Positions 13,999 through 23,137 of a stretch of 41,494 nucleotides of DNA are shown here, one piece after another (positions within the stretch are counted from its first letter, which is position 1; every line of letters begins with the position of its first letter). The notes under the pieces were generated by a model. It had not been told where the DNA came from and made no database searches. It saw only the letters and a program-made list of their open reading frames with translations. The stretch covers positions 1 through 41,494 of the forward strand of contig NZ_NMQW01000048.1 of assembly GCF_002234615.1 (NCBI RefSeq), in the 5' to 3' direction. Position numbers and translations under genes: made by a program. This DNA is from Paenibacillus rigui. GTDB lineage: Bacteria > Bacillota > Bacilli > Paenibacillales > NBRC-103111.

Positions 13999-15234
13999 CT
14001 AGAAGGTCGACCCGCCTTGAAGGAATCTGTATTCCCAAGCGGTCCCCGCAAAGGAATCGATCCGGACCCCGCCGGATGCCTGCGAATAAGTATGGAGAAC
14101 CTGTCCGTTGCCCAAATAAATACCGACATGCGTAATTTTCTCGGTCGTTTTGTCAATGCCGGCATAATTTGCGGCGCTGGAGCCCTTATAGGACATGAAG
14201 AACATCAGGTCGCCCCGTTTGAGCTGGTGCCAGTCGGTCGTGGTTTTGCCTACGGCTGCAACATAACCCCATTGGCTTCGGGAATCGCCCGGCAACTGCT
14301 GGCCGATGCCTTCAAGGAAGGCTTGACGCACCAGATCGGAGCAGTCGAATGTGGACGTATCCGAACGGCTGGAGCCGAATTCGTAAGGCGTACCCAAATA
14401 GCGCGTAGCCGCATCGATGACTTTTTGCGCGGCAACAGCGGGATCCAACTGCTTGTACGGCTCGACAAAGGTAGAGTTTATGTATTTGGTACTGGTGCTG
14501 ACGTAGCCGGTCACCCCGTTCTGATCCTGAGCTTTATACCAGTATGCATTGGTTTTGCTGATGATCAGCAGCTTTTCCCCGCTTTGCAAGTAACGTATCC
14601 GGCTTGCGCCGGTATCCGGTGCGGTACGGAATGACACGGAGCTGATGACGGTCGCATTCGGAGGTGCCGGGAAGGAGGCCTCCTCGCCGGTTTCCTCGCT
14701 TGCACCGGAGTTATCTTCCACACTTGGAGCTTGTCCGAAAGTTGTGCTTATGTATTGGGAACTGGTGCTGATGTAACCGATTACCTTATTTTTATCGGTA
14801 ATTCTGTACCAGTAGCTGTTGACCTTCTCCAGGACGGTTACCGTTTCCCCGACCGATAAATAACGGATACGCGCTGCATCGGTGGAAGGGCTGGTACGGA
14901 ACGACACGGAGCCTACGATTTCCCCAGTTCCAGTTGAAGGAGCGGTCATGGTTTGCAATTGGACGTAAGTGGGGGAGGAGGATACATAACCCGTTTGTCC
15001 CTTGGCATCTTTTACTTGAAGCCAGCTGCTGTTATAGGTACTGATGACATCCAAGGCTTCACCGGGCTGCAAATATCGGATTCGATTGCCGGAGGTGGAG
15101 GGCTGGTCACGAAAATTAACGGTCTGGACGATAATAGCTTTTTGAGTGTCTGTGCTGGCAGCCAGAGTGTGAACCGGAATAGCGGACATGGAAATGGCAG
15201 TTGTGACAACGAGGGCTAGAAGCTTGTTTCTCAA
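13999..15234 (-). CDS. SH3b/NlpC-P60 cell-wall endopeptidase
   Basis: A 411-residue secreted wall hydrolase. A signal peptide (residues 1 to about 27, ending near HTLAAS) is followed by three bacterial SH3 repeats (about 32-92, 100-160, 193-254). Each repeat carries the VxFRxxPST...RIRYLxxGE...W...GYVS pattern. The NlpC/P60 domain (about 265-410) has the catalytic Cys in FDCSDLVRQAF and His in ITHVGIYLGN, and should cleave D-Glu-diaminopimelate bonds in peptidoglycan. Start is TTG at 15234, with GGAGG 9 nt upstream and a clean signal sequence; a farther ATG would add 18 residues that spoil it. Acidic linkers separate the repeats. Confidence 0.92.
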   Translation of the reverse strand: MRNKLLALVVTTAISMSAIPVHTLAASTDTQKAIIVQTVNFRDQPSTSGNRIRYLQPGEALDVISTYNSSWLQVKDAKGQTGYVSSSPTYVQLQTMTAPSTGTGEIVGSVSFRTSPSTDAARIRYLSVGETVTVLEKVNSYWYRITDKNKVIGYISTSSQYISTTFGQAPSVEDNSGASEETGEEASFPAPPNATVISSVSFRTAPDTGASRIRYLQSGEKLLIISKTNAYWYKAQDQNGVTGYVSTSTKYINSTFVEPYKQLDPAVAAQKVIDAATRYLGTPYEFGSSRSDTSTFDCSDLVRQAFLEGIGQQLPGDSRSQWGYVAAVGKTTTDWHQLKRGDLMFFMSYKGSSAANYAGIDKTTEKITHVGIYLGNGQVLHTYSQASGGVRIDSFAGTAWEYRFLQGGSTF

Positions 15235-15638
15235 ATGAATCGACCTCCATGCGGATGTGTTGGATGTTACGGGTTCTAAGGCGATCATATCATAGCTAAT
15301 TTTGGTAGTTTACAAGTAAAATTTAACAAATCCCGACGGCAATTGCGGAGTCAGAAGGGTAAAAAGTAGCAATTTTCGTTGAAAAGGTGGTAAGTAACCA
15401 GAGATGGATAGGCTAAATATCCTGTTCTTTCCGAGGTTTGTTGTCCATGACGGGAAGGGAATGAAGTAATATGCAGCGTTCGGGAACAAATTGGTGCTTT
15501 AGACCTGCACATAAAAATACGATTATGCATAGGAGCTTGGATTCGCAAGGGCGTAATAGCAAGCCATTTTTCATAAATAGTTTCATAGTTTTATCTCTCC
15601 CTTATTTTTCATATAATGAGTAAGACTCATAGAGATGA
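15235..15638. other. Gene-free stretch
   Basis: Upstream of the wall hydrolase (minus strand), CTTGTA (15311-15316) and TATGAT (15289-15294) with a 16-nt gap may be its promoter. On the plus strand a lone TATAAT at about 15615 lacks a good -35. I found no gene, although the 5' part of a sigma factor gene would be expected here from the stub that follows. Confidence 0.5.
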
Positions 15639-15797
15639 ATGCAGTCTCCGGGAACCGGTTCTACTAATGACAGCGTAGGCGTTGTTTTTTTGGGAACATT
15701 GAATGAGGAAATGGTGGGTACGGTGAAAAGCCGTGTGAGGCTGACGTTAAAGCTGCTCCGGCAGTGTTTGACCGATAGGGGAAGGAGGTTTTCGGTA
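15639..15797 (+). pseudogene. Remnant of an ECF sigma factor, region 4 only
   Basis: The reading frame running into the anti-sigma gene encodes VGTVKSRVRLTLKLLRQCL (from about 15714). This closely resembles the end of ECF sigma factor region 4.2, whose usual form is like GTVKSRVRLALKKLRELL. Regions 2 and most of 4 are absent, and a TGA lies directly before 15639. No initiation site is visible. The position immediately upstream of an anti-sigma gene is where its cognate sigma gene normally sits. I therefore call a truncated sigma gene; similarity is judged by eye. Confidence 0.55.
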
Positions 15798-16796
15798 ATG
15801 AGTAACTTGTCAACGGATCGCTTGTGCGAGCTTGCCGAGCTGTATGCATTGGGCGGCTTGTCAGAAAAGGAAAAGGCTGCGTTCGAGCAGCACCTTCTGC
15901 AATGCGAAGCGTGCCGTGCACAACGGGAAGAGCTCAAAGGAATGGTAGAGCAGCTGCCTGAAGCTGCGGAGCCTATCGAGGGGCGGCGCGGCCGTGTGCC
16001 GGGGAACGTATCGGGGAGCAAAGTAAGCGGAAGGGAAGCGGCGGTTAAGGAGCCGGCCCCGGCTGACGGCGAACCTCTACCGATGCTTCCACGGGGGGCG
16101 AGACGAAGGGCAGCGTATGAAGCGGACAAAGCGGAGGGAACGGAGCCGGCCGTAAGCTATGAGAGTAGAAGCACAAAGACGCGAAAGCAGCCGGCAGCGC
16201 CGGTGGAGCTTGATGCAGCCGACAACCGGCCGGCGGGAAGCGCAGGCGAGCTCAGCCGCAGAACGGGAAGAGCGGAACGCAAATCAGGCTATTGGCGCTG
16301 GATGAGTGCAGCACTGTCCGCTGCAATCATCGGACTGAGCCTGTACGGCTACCAGCTGAAAGGAGAAATGAAGCAGCTGCGGACCGAGCTGGCCTCCAGG
16401 ACCACGGAGCTGCACGGGGCTCAAGCGCAGCTGGGGAATGTAAATAAGCCGGCTGAGGCGCTGAAGGTGAATCAGATTGTCAGCTTGAATCCTGCGGCGG
16501 AAAATATCGTGTCCAAGGGATTGGCCTCAATCGTAAATGATGATAAAGGCACGCATCTCATCGTCCAGGCGGAAAATTTGCCGGAGCTGCAAACGGACCA
16601 AGCATTTCAGGTCTGGTTAATTAAGGACAACCAGCCTATTAACGCGGGCACTTTTTACCCTCATAATGGAAGTGGAGCTATTTATTACACATTCGAGCCC
16701 AAGGATTATGATACGGTTGCCATTACTTTGGAACCGGATGCCCATGGAGAAAAGCCGCGAGGAACCCTTATGTTAGCTGCTGGGCTGAAAGGCTGA
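15798..16796 (+). CDS. RskA-like zinc anti-sigma factor
   Basis: A 332-residue membrane anti-sigma protein. The N-terminal zinc-binding anti-sigma domain carries HLLQCEAC (His32, Cys36, Cys39; HxxxCxxC), which normally clamps an ECF sigma factor in the cytoplasm. A charged, Ala/Arg/Lys-rich linker (about 45-165) precedes one membrane span (about 172-192) and a coiled-coil-like stretch. The extracytoplasmic RskA C-terminal domain (about 235-330) contains LPELQTDQAFQVWLI and TVAITLEPDAHGEKPRG. The ATG has AAGGAGG 9 nt upstream. The open frame is continuous with the sigma remnant before it, so a fused reading exists, but the ribosome binding site argues for a separate start. Confidence 0.85.
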   Translation: MSNLSTDRLCELAELYALGGLSEKEKAAFEQHLLQCEACRAQREELKGMVEQLPEAAEPIEGRRGRVPGNVSGSKVSGREAAVKEPAPADGEPLPMLPRGARRRAAYEADKAEGTEPAVSYESRSTKTRKQPAAPVELDAADNRPAGSAGELSRRTGRAERKSGYWRWMSAALSAAIIGLSLYGYQLKGEMKQLRTELASRTTELHGAQAQLGNVNKPAEALKVNQIVSLNPAAENIVSKGLASIVNDDKGTHLIVQAENLPELQTDQAFQVWLIKDNQPINAGTFYPHNGSGAIYYTFEPKDYDTVAITLEPDAHGEKPRGTLMLAAGLKG

Positions 16797-16950
16797 TCCG
16801 GCATTTCCCGGCTGCCCCTTGATTCCGCACCTGGCTGAAGTCAGCAGAGGCAAGAGAAGAAATACTTTCCCGGCCGCCGGCTTGGTGTTTTATGTACCTC
16901 AGAGCTATGCGAAAGAAGCATCTCTATAAAAAAGGGGGCATGTTTCTAGA

Positions 16951-18237
16951 TTGGATCATTTATTGTTAAATGTACTGATCATATGGGCTTGCATTTTTTT
17001 ATATCAGGTGCTTTGGGTGGATGGAATGAAGGAAGAAGGCCGACAGAACCGGGCTGTGATGGCGTCGCTGTTGTTTATCGGCATCGTGGCCTGCTTATGG
17101 TTTCCGATCAACGTATTCCCGGCTTATTCGTTTGACCTTCATGGCGTATTGCTGATTATGGGTTATTTGTACGGGGGGTTCATCGTCGGAGTCGTGCTGT
17201 CAGCCCTGGTCCTGTTCGTTCAGCTTGCGCATTTTACGCAAAAGCTTGCGTTGGTGCTGGTTCATTTGGTTTTCATTCATATGTTGATGCTGCTGACGCT
17301 GAGACGGTATATGTTTTTTGCGATAGGTAAAAAATTACTCGCCGCCATGCTGATCGCTACAAGCTCGGCGGCTTTGTTGGCCCTTGCCATGTATGCGCTT
17401 TTTCGGAGAGAGCGGCTCGGTATCCATCCTGCAGAACTGCTGGATACAGCGGGTTACTGCCTGTTTTATGGCTTACTCACTGCGCTCAGTGTCTATTTTA
17501 TGGAGAAAATACGGGCAAACCGAGCCAGGCGCATCGAAATCAAACAGCGCGAAAAGCTGCAGCTGCTTGGGGAAATTGCCGCTGCCGTTGCGCATGAAAT
17601 CCGCAATCCGATGACGGTTGCGCGAGGCTTCTTGCAGCTGATGAAGGGCAATGAGGCTGCAGCCAGCCGGTTCCAGGAGTTCGTGCCCATGATTATGGAG
17701 GAGATGGACCGCGCAGAGGCGGTGCTCCACGATTATTTAACCTTAGCCAAGCCTTTCGAAAGACAGGCGGAGGTGCTCGATCTGAAGGAGCAGTTAACCC
17801 ACGTCGTTACTATTTTGTCGCCTTATGCGGCTCTGTACGAGGTAGAGATCCATTCGAATTGGCAGATCCCGCAGCTGCAAATCCATTTTGACCGAAAGCA
17901 ATGGAGGCTGGTGTTAATTCATCTTATCAAAAATGGCATTGAAGCCATGTCCCAAGGGGGCAAGCTGGATGTGGAGCTGTACCGCGAGGGAGAGCACGCG
18001 GTCATCCGGATTCGGGATCGAGGCGTGGGGATGCATGAGGAAGAGCTCAAGCGGCTCGGCTCGCTCTTTTATTCGACGAAGGCCAAAGGAACCGGCAGGG
18101 GTCTTATGATTTGTTATAAAATCATAGAGGACGCTCAAGGGACGATTCACGTGGAGAGCGTCAAGGGCAAAGGAACGCTGGTCACGCTTCGTCTGCCATT
18201 ATTCCTGGATAAACTCAAAAATGGAGGGTACATATGA
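16951..18237 (+). CDS. Orphan sporulation-type sensor histidine kinase
   Basis: A 428-residue kinase. The N-terminal half has about six hydrophobic segments (5-180) with little extracytoplasmic sequence, like KinB-type sporulation kinases or 5TM sensors. HisKA has the phospho-acceptor His215 in AAVAHEIRNPMTVARGF. The ATPase domain shows the N box (LIKNGIEAM), DRGVGM and GTGRGL (Arg instead of the usual Leu). No response regulator is adjacent, as is usual for kinases feeding the Spo0F/Spo0A relay; this role is inference. Start is TTG at 16951, with AAAGGGGG 13 nt away, a long spacing. Its stop overlaps the next gene by ATGA. Confidence 0.85.
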   Translation: MDHLLLNVLIIWACIFLYQVLWVDGMKEEGRQNRAVMASLLFIGIVACLWFPINVFPAYSFDLHGVLLIMGYLYGGFIVGVVLSALVLFVQLAHFTQKLALVLVHLVFIHMLMLLTLRRYMFFAIGKKLLAAMLIATSSAALLALAMYALFRRERLGIHPAELLDTAGYCLFYGLLTALSVYFMEKIRANRARRIEIKQREKLQLLGEIAAAVAHEIRNPMTVARGFLQLMKGNEAAASRFQEFVPMIMEEMDRAEAVLHDYLTLAKPFERQAEVLDLKEQLTHVVTILSPYAALYEVEIHSNWQIPQLQIHFDRKQWRLVLIHLIKNGIEAMSQGGKLDVELYREGEHAVIRIRDRGVGMHEEELKRLGSLFYSTKAKGTGRGLMICYKIIEDAQGTIHVESVKGKGTLVTLRLPLFLDKLKNGGYI

Positions 18238-19430
18238 GCCAAGTAACCATTCACCGTATTCCAAGTGGGCAATTTCCGGACAGTCTGGCACTGTCGGAAT
18301 TTTCCTTTCAGTACAAAATTCCGCCCGAGGAATGGGAGAAGAAGCTGTCTCAGCTGAAGGAAAACGAACAGTGGGGGGCTTATGTCGACGGTAAGCTCGC
18401 AGCGAAACTAACGATTTTGGAGCTGCATACGTGGATTCAAGGAAAACGGTGGAAGCTGGGCGGCATCGCTTCGGTCGCGACTTGGCCGGAATACCGCAGG
18501 GGCGGCCTGGTGGCGGGCCTGCTGACGAATGCACTGAGGGTGATGCGGGAGGAGGGGCAATATATCTCCTTCCTGCATCCCTTTCAATTCGCATTTTACC
18601 GTAAATTCGGCTGGGAGACGTACACGGAAACGAAAAAGTACGAGATCGCTACGGCCCTCCTGCCTAAGCTTCCGTCCCAGCCGGGACGCGTTGTGCGGGT
18701 TGGGGAAGACAATGGGCTGCTCGGGAGCATCTATACATCGTTTGCACAAAGATATAACGGGACGCTGGACCGGGATGAGGCGTGGTGGACGAACCGGATC
18801 TTCCCGGTTCAACAAGGGACGGCCGCCGTGTATTACAACGAGGCCGGTGAACCTCGAGGCTATGTCCGTTATCAAATAAAGGATCGCGTCTGCGATATCC
18901 ATGAACTGGTGTATTTGGACCGTGAATCGTGGAAAGGGCTTTGGAGGTTTATCGCCGACCATGACTCCATGATGGAGAAGGTAAAAATCAGCGCGCCGGG
19001 CGACGATCAGCTGCCTTTTCTGTTGGATAATCCGAGGATCAAGCAGGAGACGTCCCCCTATTTCATGGCACGACTGGTCGATGCTGCGAAGTTTATCGAG
19101 TTGTACCCGTTTATTCAGCCGCCGTCCGGTGCCGTGGTGTCTCTGGAGTTGAAGGTAACGGATTCCCATGCCGCTTGGAATGATGGGGTTTTCCTCATTG
19201 AAGTCAGGGCGGACGGTACGGCAAAAGTGGAGAAGCGGGAGCAGGCTGCCGGAGTTACGGGACGGCCGCAGGTCGAATGTGATATTTCCACGCTCTCGAC
19301 CTTGCTGATGGGATACCAAAGCGCTTCATTTCTTTATGAAATCGAGAGGCTTCGAGGAAACGAAGAAGGAATAAGTTTATTGGAGGCGCTGATTCCGAAG
19401 CGGACGACGTATTTGCCTGACTTTTTTTGA
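18234..19430 (+). CDS. Eis-family GNAT acetyltransferase
   Basis: A 398-residue enzyme with the layout of Eis-like N-acetyltransferases, which acylate amino groups of aminoglycosides or lysines. The first GNAT unit (about 5-145) has the acetyl-CoA loop ASVATWPEYRRGGLVAGLL and the FYRKFGWETY signature. A second, degenerate GNAT unit (about 150-290) and an SCP2-like C-terminal lobe (about 300-395) follow. The protein ends in a free hydrophobic carboxylate (LPDFF), typical because the C-terminal carboxylate serves as catalytic base. GGAGGGTACAT precedes the ATG. Coupling to the kinase gene suggests co-expression. The substrate is unknown. Confidence 0.85.
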   Translation: MSQVTIHRIPSGQFPDSLALSEFSFQYKIPPEEWEKKLSQLKENEQWGAYVDGKLAAKLTILELHTWIQGKRWKLGGIASVATWPEYRRGGLVAGLLTNALRVMREEGQYISFLHPFQFAFYRKFGWETYTETKKYEIATALLPKLPSQPGRVVRVGEDNGLLGSIYTSFAQRYNGTLDRDEAWWTNRIFPVQQGTAAVYYNEAGEPRGYVRYQIKDRVCDIHELVYLDRESWKGLWRFIADHDSMMEKVKISAPGDDQLPFLLDNPRIKQETSPYFMARLVDAAKFIELYPFIQPPSGAVVSLELKVTDSHAAWNDGVFLIEVRADGTAKVEKREQAAGVTGRPQVECDISTLSTLLMGYQSASFLYEIERLRGNEEGISLLEALIPKRTTYLPDFF

Positions 19431-19464
19431 AGAAGCGCAGCTTTCCGTCTGCGGTCAAATAGAT

Positions 19465-19504
19465 AGAGGGATACCGATGATCGTTCGGTATCCCTCTTTT
19501 TTTC
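19465..19504 (+). terminator. Terminator after kinase/Eis operon
   Basis: Stem AGAGGGATACCGA/TCGGTATCCCTCT with a short loop, followed by seven T residues. Confidence 0.92.
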
Positions 19505-19525
19505 ACATAGCCGGGCTGCTGCCGA

Positions 19526-20557
19526 TTACTTGCTGTTTATAAGCTGAGATACAATCTCGTAGGAATGCAGCCGCTCCTGATGATCATAAATATGGGCGGC
19601 AACCATAATCTCATCCGCTTGCGTAACCTTAAGGAACGTGTGCAGCTTCTCCTTGACCGTCTCGGGACTGCCGATGATCGAGGACCCAAGCTGCCGCTCG
19701 ACGGCGGCCTTCTCATACGCGTCCCACAGGCCGTCCATACTGTCGACCGGCGGCTTTAATTGGCCGGGTGTGCGCCCCCGGATCATGTCAAGGAACGTCT
19801 GGTACATGGAAGTCGCTGTGCGCCGGGCCTGCGCATCCGTATCTGCCGCTATAATATTAACGGCGACCATGGCGTAAGGGGCGTCCAGCACCTCTGACGG
19901 CTGAAAGCTGCTTCGGTACAGATCAAGAGCAGGCAGCATATATTCCGGTGAAAAATGGCTTGCAAACGCAAACGGGAGTCCAAGCTTTCCCGCCAGCTCT
20001 GCGCTGAACCCGCTGGAGCCGAGCAGCCAAATCGGGATATCCAGACCTTCCCCCGGAAAGGCCCGCACGGGAGCCGGTCCTGATGGCTTCAAATAGGAGC
20101 GAAGCTCGTTCAGCTGCTCCGGGAAATCGTGGCCGCTTCTGGCATCTCGGCGCAGCGCCATCATAGTGCGCTGATCGGAGCCTGGCGCGCGTCCGAGCCC
20201 AAGATCAATACGGCCTGGAAACAACGTTTCCAGGGTGCCGAACTGCTCGGCAATGACAAGCGGAGCATGATTGGGCAGCATAATGCCGCCCGAGCCGACA
20301 CGGATCGTGGATGTACCCGCGGCGATATGCCCGATCAGGATGGACGTGGCGGAGCTGGCGATGCCCGGCATATTATGATGCTCCGCAAGCCAATAGCGGT
20401 TGTAGCCCCATTGCTCTGCACGCTGGGCCAGCTCCAGGCTGTTCCTAAATGCGTTGGCCGTTGTGCTGCCCGATACAACGGGTGCAAGGTCCAAGACGGA
20501 TACGGTTAAATTGTGAAGCTGGTTACTACTTCTATTTGCAGTTGATTCTTGTGACAT
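19526..20557 (-). CDS. Luciferase-like flavin monooxygenase
   Basis: A 343-residue member of the bacterial luciferase-like superfamily, 'group 1' subfamily (YhbW/YceB type), probably an FMNH2- or F420-dependent oxidoreductase of unknown substrate. The TIM-barrel marks are visible: the N-terminal LSVLDLAPV-like strand, [18 protein letters not shown] (about 55-72), [22 protein letters not shown] (about 86-107) and [14 protein letters not shown] (about 115-128). The ATG follows AAGGAGG with 9-nt spacing. It stands alone, convergent with the Eis operon. 170 bp of AT-rich sequence lies upstream. Confidence 0.9.
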   Translation of the reverse strand: MSQESTANRSSNQLHNLTVSVLDLAPVVSGSTTANAFRNSLELAQRAEQWGYNRYWLAEHHNMPGIASSATSILIGHIAAGTSTIRVGSGGIMLPNHAPLVIAEQFGTLETLFPGRIDLGLGRAPGSDQRTMMALRRDARSGHDFPEQLNELRSYLKPSGPAPVRAFPGEGLDIPIWLLGSSGFSAELAGKLGLPFAFASHFSPEYMLPALDLYRSSFQPSEVLDAPYAMVAVNIIAADTDAQARRTATSMYQTFLDMIRGRTPGQLKPPVDSMDGLWDAYEKAAVERQLGSSIIGSPETVKEKLHTFLKVTQADEIMVAAHIYDHQERLHSYEIVSQLINSK

Positions 20558-20728
20558 GTAGGGTTCCTCCTTCAGTTGGAAGCATGGTAACAGTTTTTTA
20601 AGTTCAACCTGATGATTCTGTAATATTTATAGTAACAGTTTGTTCGGCATGTGACAACTGTTCCTTTTATCTGAATAAAGTCCAGTGAGGATCTGTTTGT
20701 ATCTGACGTGCTACCGGACGGTTTTTAT

Positions 20729-21328
20729 TTACTTTATGTATCGAAGCAGTCCTTGCTCCTTTAGAAAATGTTCCGGGAATACGTCCAAGTCGATGACGTA
20801 GGGTTTGCCTTCATGGCTCAATAAGAGCAGGTAGGGCCGTTCTTTATGCTGAGGAGGCAGGAACAAATAAACCTCCGCTACCTTCGCTGAAAGCCAGCTC
20901 AGTTGAACCGAAAGAGGCGGCTTGAGCGGTATGCGTATCACAATTCCGTCGTCTGCTTCCAGCTTGGCGCGGCCTGACAGCTGTCCTGCGGACTCAATCC
21001 AGCGTTGAACCTGGCTGCGGAGGGCTGCGGAATTGGGGCGCGTCGTCAGAACACGCTCCTGCTGGATGTCGAACAGCTGAACGAGAGGAGCGTCCGTATC
21101 GGCATCCGGCTCGGAAGCTTGAAGCTGCTTGAGTATCCCGATGTCTTCTAATGGAGAGAGGGCCGTGTCCATGGCTGCGTGAACTCGAGATGGAAAGTTG
21201 TAAGGTACAAGCATTCCTGTGAAGAGCATAAGGGCTGGAGCAATCAGGCTCAGGCTGCGGCTGCAGCTGCGGCGAAGTCCCCTGCGTTTGGGTTGGATAA
21301 GGCTCATGCGATTGTTTTTCCGGTTCAT
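20729..21328 (-). CDS. Secreted protein of unknown function
   Basis: A 199-residue protein with a long basic leader (MNRKNNRMSLIQPKRRGLRR) and a hydrophobic segment ending near VHAA at about residue 53, consistent with a signal peptide or N-terminal anchor. The mature part is mostly beta-strand-like, with a short hydrophobic motif (RPYLLLLSHEGKPYVIDLDVFP) near 160-182. I do not recognise a family. The ATG has AGAAGGGA about 11 nt upstream. It is transcribed away from the Lia operon, and the 216-bp gap between them probably holds promoters for both. Confidence 0.7.
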   Translation of the reverse strand: MNRKNNRMSLIQPKRRGLRRSCSRSLSLIAPALMLFTGMLVPYNFPSRVHAAMDTALSPLEDIGILKQLQASEPDADTDAPLVQLFDIQQERVLTTRPNSAALRSQVQRWIESAGQLSGRAKLEADDGIVIRIPLKPPLSVQLSWLSAKVAEVYLFLPPQHKERPYLLLLSHEGKPYVIDLDVFPEHFLKEQGLLRYIK

Positions 21329-21432
21329 TGTTTACAGTTTCCCTTCTGCAGATGAAGCTAGTGTTATGCGGCTTATTGTTTCCCAAAGGCGGGAAGAGCA
21401 TCCCCTTGTTTCGGAGGTCTGGACAAGCCCCC

Positions 21433-21497
21433 GACTTTGGTCTAGGTACAAAAACCGCCGCAGGTCCGTTTTGGAAAATGCGCGAAAAACCTAGAAT
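21433..21497 (+). promoter_or_regulatory. Candidate Lia operon promoter and operator
   Basis: TAGAAT (21492-21497) with TTGGAA 15 nt upstream (21471-21476) is a sub-optimal sigma-A-like pair about 48 nt before the first gene. Upstream, GACTTTGGTC (21433-21442) is an interrupted inverted repeat (GAC-N4-GTC) in the place where an activating LiaR site would sit. Weak -35 spacing suits an activator-dependent promoter. This is inference; I cannot score it against a LiaR matrix. Confidence 0.3.
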
Positions 21498-21544
21498 AAA
21501 GACATAACAAACGAGATCACAACGAAAGGCGGTGAGTACATAGC

Positions 21545-21850
21545 ATGAAAATGAATCGTAACACGGGTTTGGCGCTGCTGCTCATCTTGTTCGGTGCCTT
21601 GATCCTATTCGGCCGGTTGGGAATGCATCACGGAGGACCTCATCTCATGAGCTTCCTGTTCCCGATTGCAATGGTAGGGCTCGGATGGCTCGGCATTAAA
21701 AACGGACGCACGATGATCGGTTGGATCCTGGCCATTATCGGAACCCTGGCTCTTCTGTCCAAGCTGTCCGGTCTGATCGCGATTGTGTTGGCCATCGGGC
21801 TGATCATCTACGGAGTCTCGCTTTTGAAAACAAAACGCAGCTCTTACTAA
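21545..21850 (+). CDS. LiaI-like small membrane protein
   Basis: A 101-residue membrane protein with four hydrophobic segments (about 8-23, 34-50, 56-70 and 74-92) separated by very short loops, including a His/Gly-rich one (MHHGGPH). This resembles the LiaI/LiaF transmembrane module. In Bacillus subtilis LiaI anchors the PspA-type protein LiaH at the membrane under envelope stress. Being first in an operon with two PspA homologues fits that role. AAAGGCGGTGA lies 9 nt before the ATG. Assignment is by topology and context, since sequence in this family is poorly conserved. Confidence 0.7.
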   Translation: MKMNRNTGLALLLILFGALILFGRLGMHHGGPHLMSFLFPIAMVGLGWLGIKNGRTMIGWILAIIGTLALLSKLSGLIAIVLAIGLIIYGVSLLKTKRSSY

Positions 21851-21919
21851 CGAACCAAGACGAAGGACCGGCGCACGCGGCTGATACGAAAGTAAACAAA
21901 TCAAAGAGGTGATTGGAGC

Positions 21920-22609
21920 ATGAGTCTTGGCAAACGATTCAGAGATATTACGGTAGCATCGTTTAATGAAATGCTGGAGCAATCGGAAGATCCGGTTCGC
22001 TTGATCGATAAGTACTTAAGCGCTCAAGCGGAGCAAATCCGCGAGTCCGAGCGGCTGATGCAGCAATGCCTGGCCCACGCGGCGACGCTTCGCCAGCAGT
22101 ACATGGCGGCGGCCCAGCTCAAGGAGCGCCGCGAGCAGCAGGCGATGATCGCCTTGAAAGCGGGCGAAGACGATGTAGCCCGCATCGCGCTGCAGGAGAA
22201 GCTGCAGCAGGAAGAGCGCAGCGCCCAATACAAGGCGCTGTACGATCAAAGCAAGCTCGGCTTGGTGGAGCTTGAGGAGCAGCTGAAGCAGATCAAGGCG
22301 GACTTTGATGAAGTCGCCGCGAAGCGAAGCTACTACATTGCAAGGCTGGAAAGCGTTAGGCTGCAGCAGCGGATGAACGAGCGTCTGCGCGGCATGGATG
22401 GCGGTCTGGGTGCCGGACAGCCCCGAATGTTCGATCGGCTGGAGGATCGCGTATCTGATATGGAGATGGCGGCACGCGCATTGAGGGATGTCAGGTCCCG
22501 CGGCCGGGAGGCGCTTCTGTATGCAGGCAATGCTGCGACGAGTGCGCTGGAGAATGAAATGGAGAAGCTGAAAGCGAAATTACAGCAGGAGGGTTGGATG
22601 CGGTCATGA
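21920..22609 (+). CDS. PspA/IM30 family protein, first copy
   Basis: A 229-residue coiled-coil protein of the PspA/IM30/Vipp1 (ESCRT-III-like) family, which oligomerises on damaged membranes. The amphipathic N-terminal helix is MSLGKRFRDITVASFNEML, followed by the family block EDPVRLIDKYL (about 25-35) and long heptad-like helices to about residue 150. After a Gly-rich break (MDGGLGAGQPRMFDRLEDRV) come shorter helices. Arg and Ala content is higher than in the second copy. Its stop overlaps the pspC start by ATGA. AAAGAGGTGA precedes the ATG. Confidence 0.88.
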   Translation: MSLGKRFRDITVASFNEMLEQSEDPVRLIDKYLSAQAEQIRESERLMQQCLAHAATLRQQYMAAAQLKERREQQAMIALKAGEDDVARIALQEKLQQEERSAQYKALYDQSKLGLVELEEQLKQIKADFDEVAAKRSYYIARLESVRLQQRMNERLRGMDGGLGAGQPRMFDRLEDRVSDMEMAARALRDVRSRGREALLYAGNAATSALENEMEKLKAKLQQEGWMRS

Positions 22610-23136
22610 GCAAACTATACCGTTCGCGTACGGATCGCAAAATAACAGGTCTGTGCGGCGGATTAGCCGAAACGTTACGAATTGATTCGAATTTGCTTCG
22701 CTTACTGCTGGTGATTACGGCATTCTTTAGCGGAGGGGTAGTTATTCCACTGTACTTCCTTGCCGTGATCGTCATCCCGAACGAGCCTTACCCGGACGGG
22801 CCTTACGGTTACGGTCCAGGTCCGGGGCCGGGAAGCTACGGCTACGGCGGCTGGAACGGAGCAGAGGCTGCCTGGGGCGGCAAGCAATGGCGCAAGCACG
22901 GTCGCTGCGGTTCCCGCCATGACCGTCATAGCTCGCACGGCGGACGCCACGAGTACGAGGCGGAATATGGGCAAGCAGGGCCGGGGTACCAAGGGCAGAA
23001 GCAGGGCCAAGCCGGTTCCGATCTCGACGATATGATGAAGGATATAGAGAAAAAAGCCATGTGGAAAGAAATCGAAGAGCTTCGTGCCAAATTAGCAAGC
23101 TACGAAAAACAACAACAATCTAAAGGAGATGTGTGA
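22606..23136 (+). CDS. PspC-domain protein with Gly/Tyr/Pro tail
   Basis: A 176-residue protein with an N-terminal PspC domain (about 1-58): [20 protein letters not shown], then a membrane span (about 34-56). A low-complexity Gly/Tyr/Pro stretch (about 62-85), a His/Arg/Gly-rich section and a C-terminal charged helix (about 137-170) follow. PspC proteins are membrane partners of PspA and PspA-like effectors. The ATG at 22606 overlaps the stop of the first PspA and uses AGGAGGG about 13 nt upstream; a TTG 12 nt earlier sits too close to that site. It lies between the two PspA copies. Confidence 0.85.
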   Translation: MSKLYRSRTDRKITGLCGGLAETLRIDSNLLRLLLVITAFFSGGVVIPLYFLAVIVIPNEPYPDGPYGYGPGPGPGSYGYGGWNGAEAAWGGKQWRKHGRCGSRHDRHSSHGGRHEYEAEYGQAGPGYQGQKQGQAGSDLDDMMKDIEKKAMWKEIEELRAKLASYEKQQQSKGDV

Positions 23137-23137
23137 C

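Noticed and set aside
13996-14634. A 212-codon plus-strand open frame
   Set aside because: It is antisense to the NlpC/P60 domain of the wall hydrolase, lacks a ribosome binding site, and the hydrolase frame has intact catalytic motifs.
15798-16796. A fused sigma/anti-sigma protein starting at 15639 as the main product
   Set aside because: No ribosome binding site is seen at 15639, while AAGGAGG sits at the right distance before the ATG at 15798.
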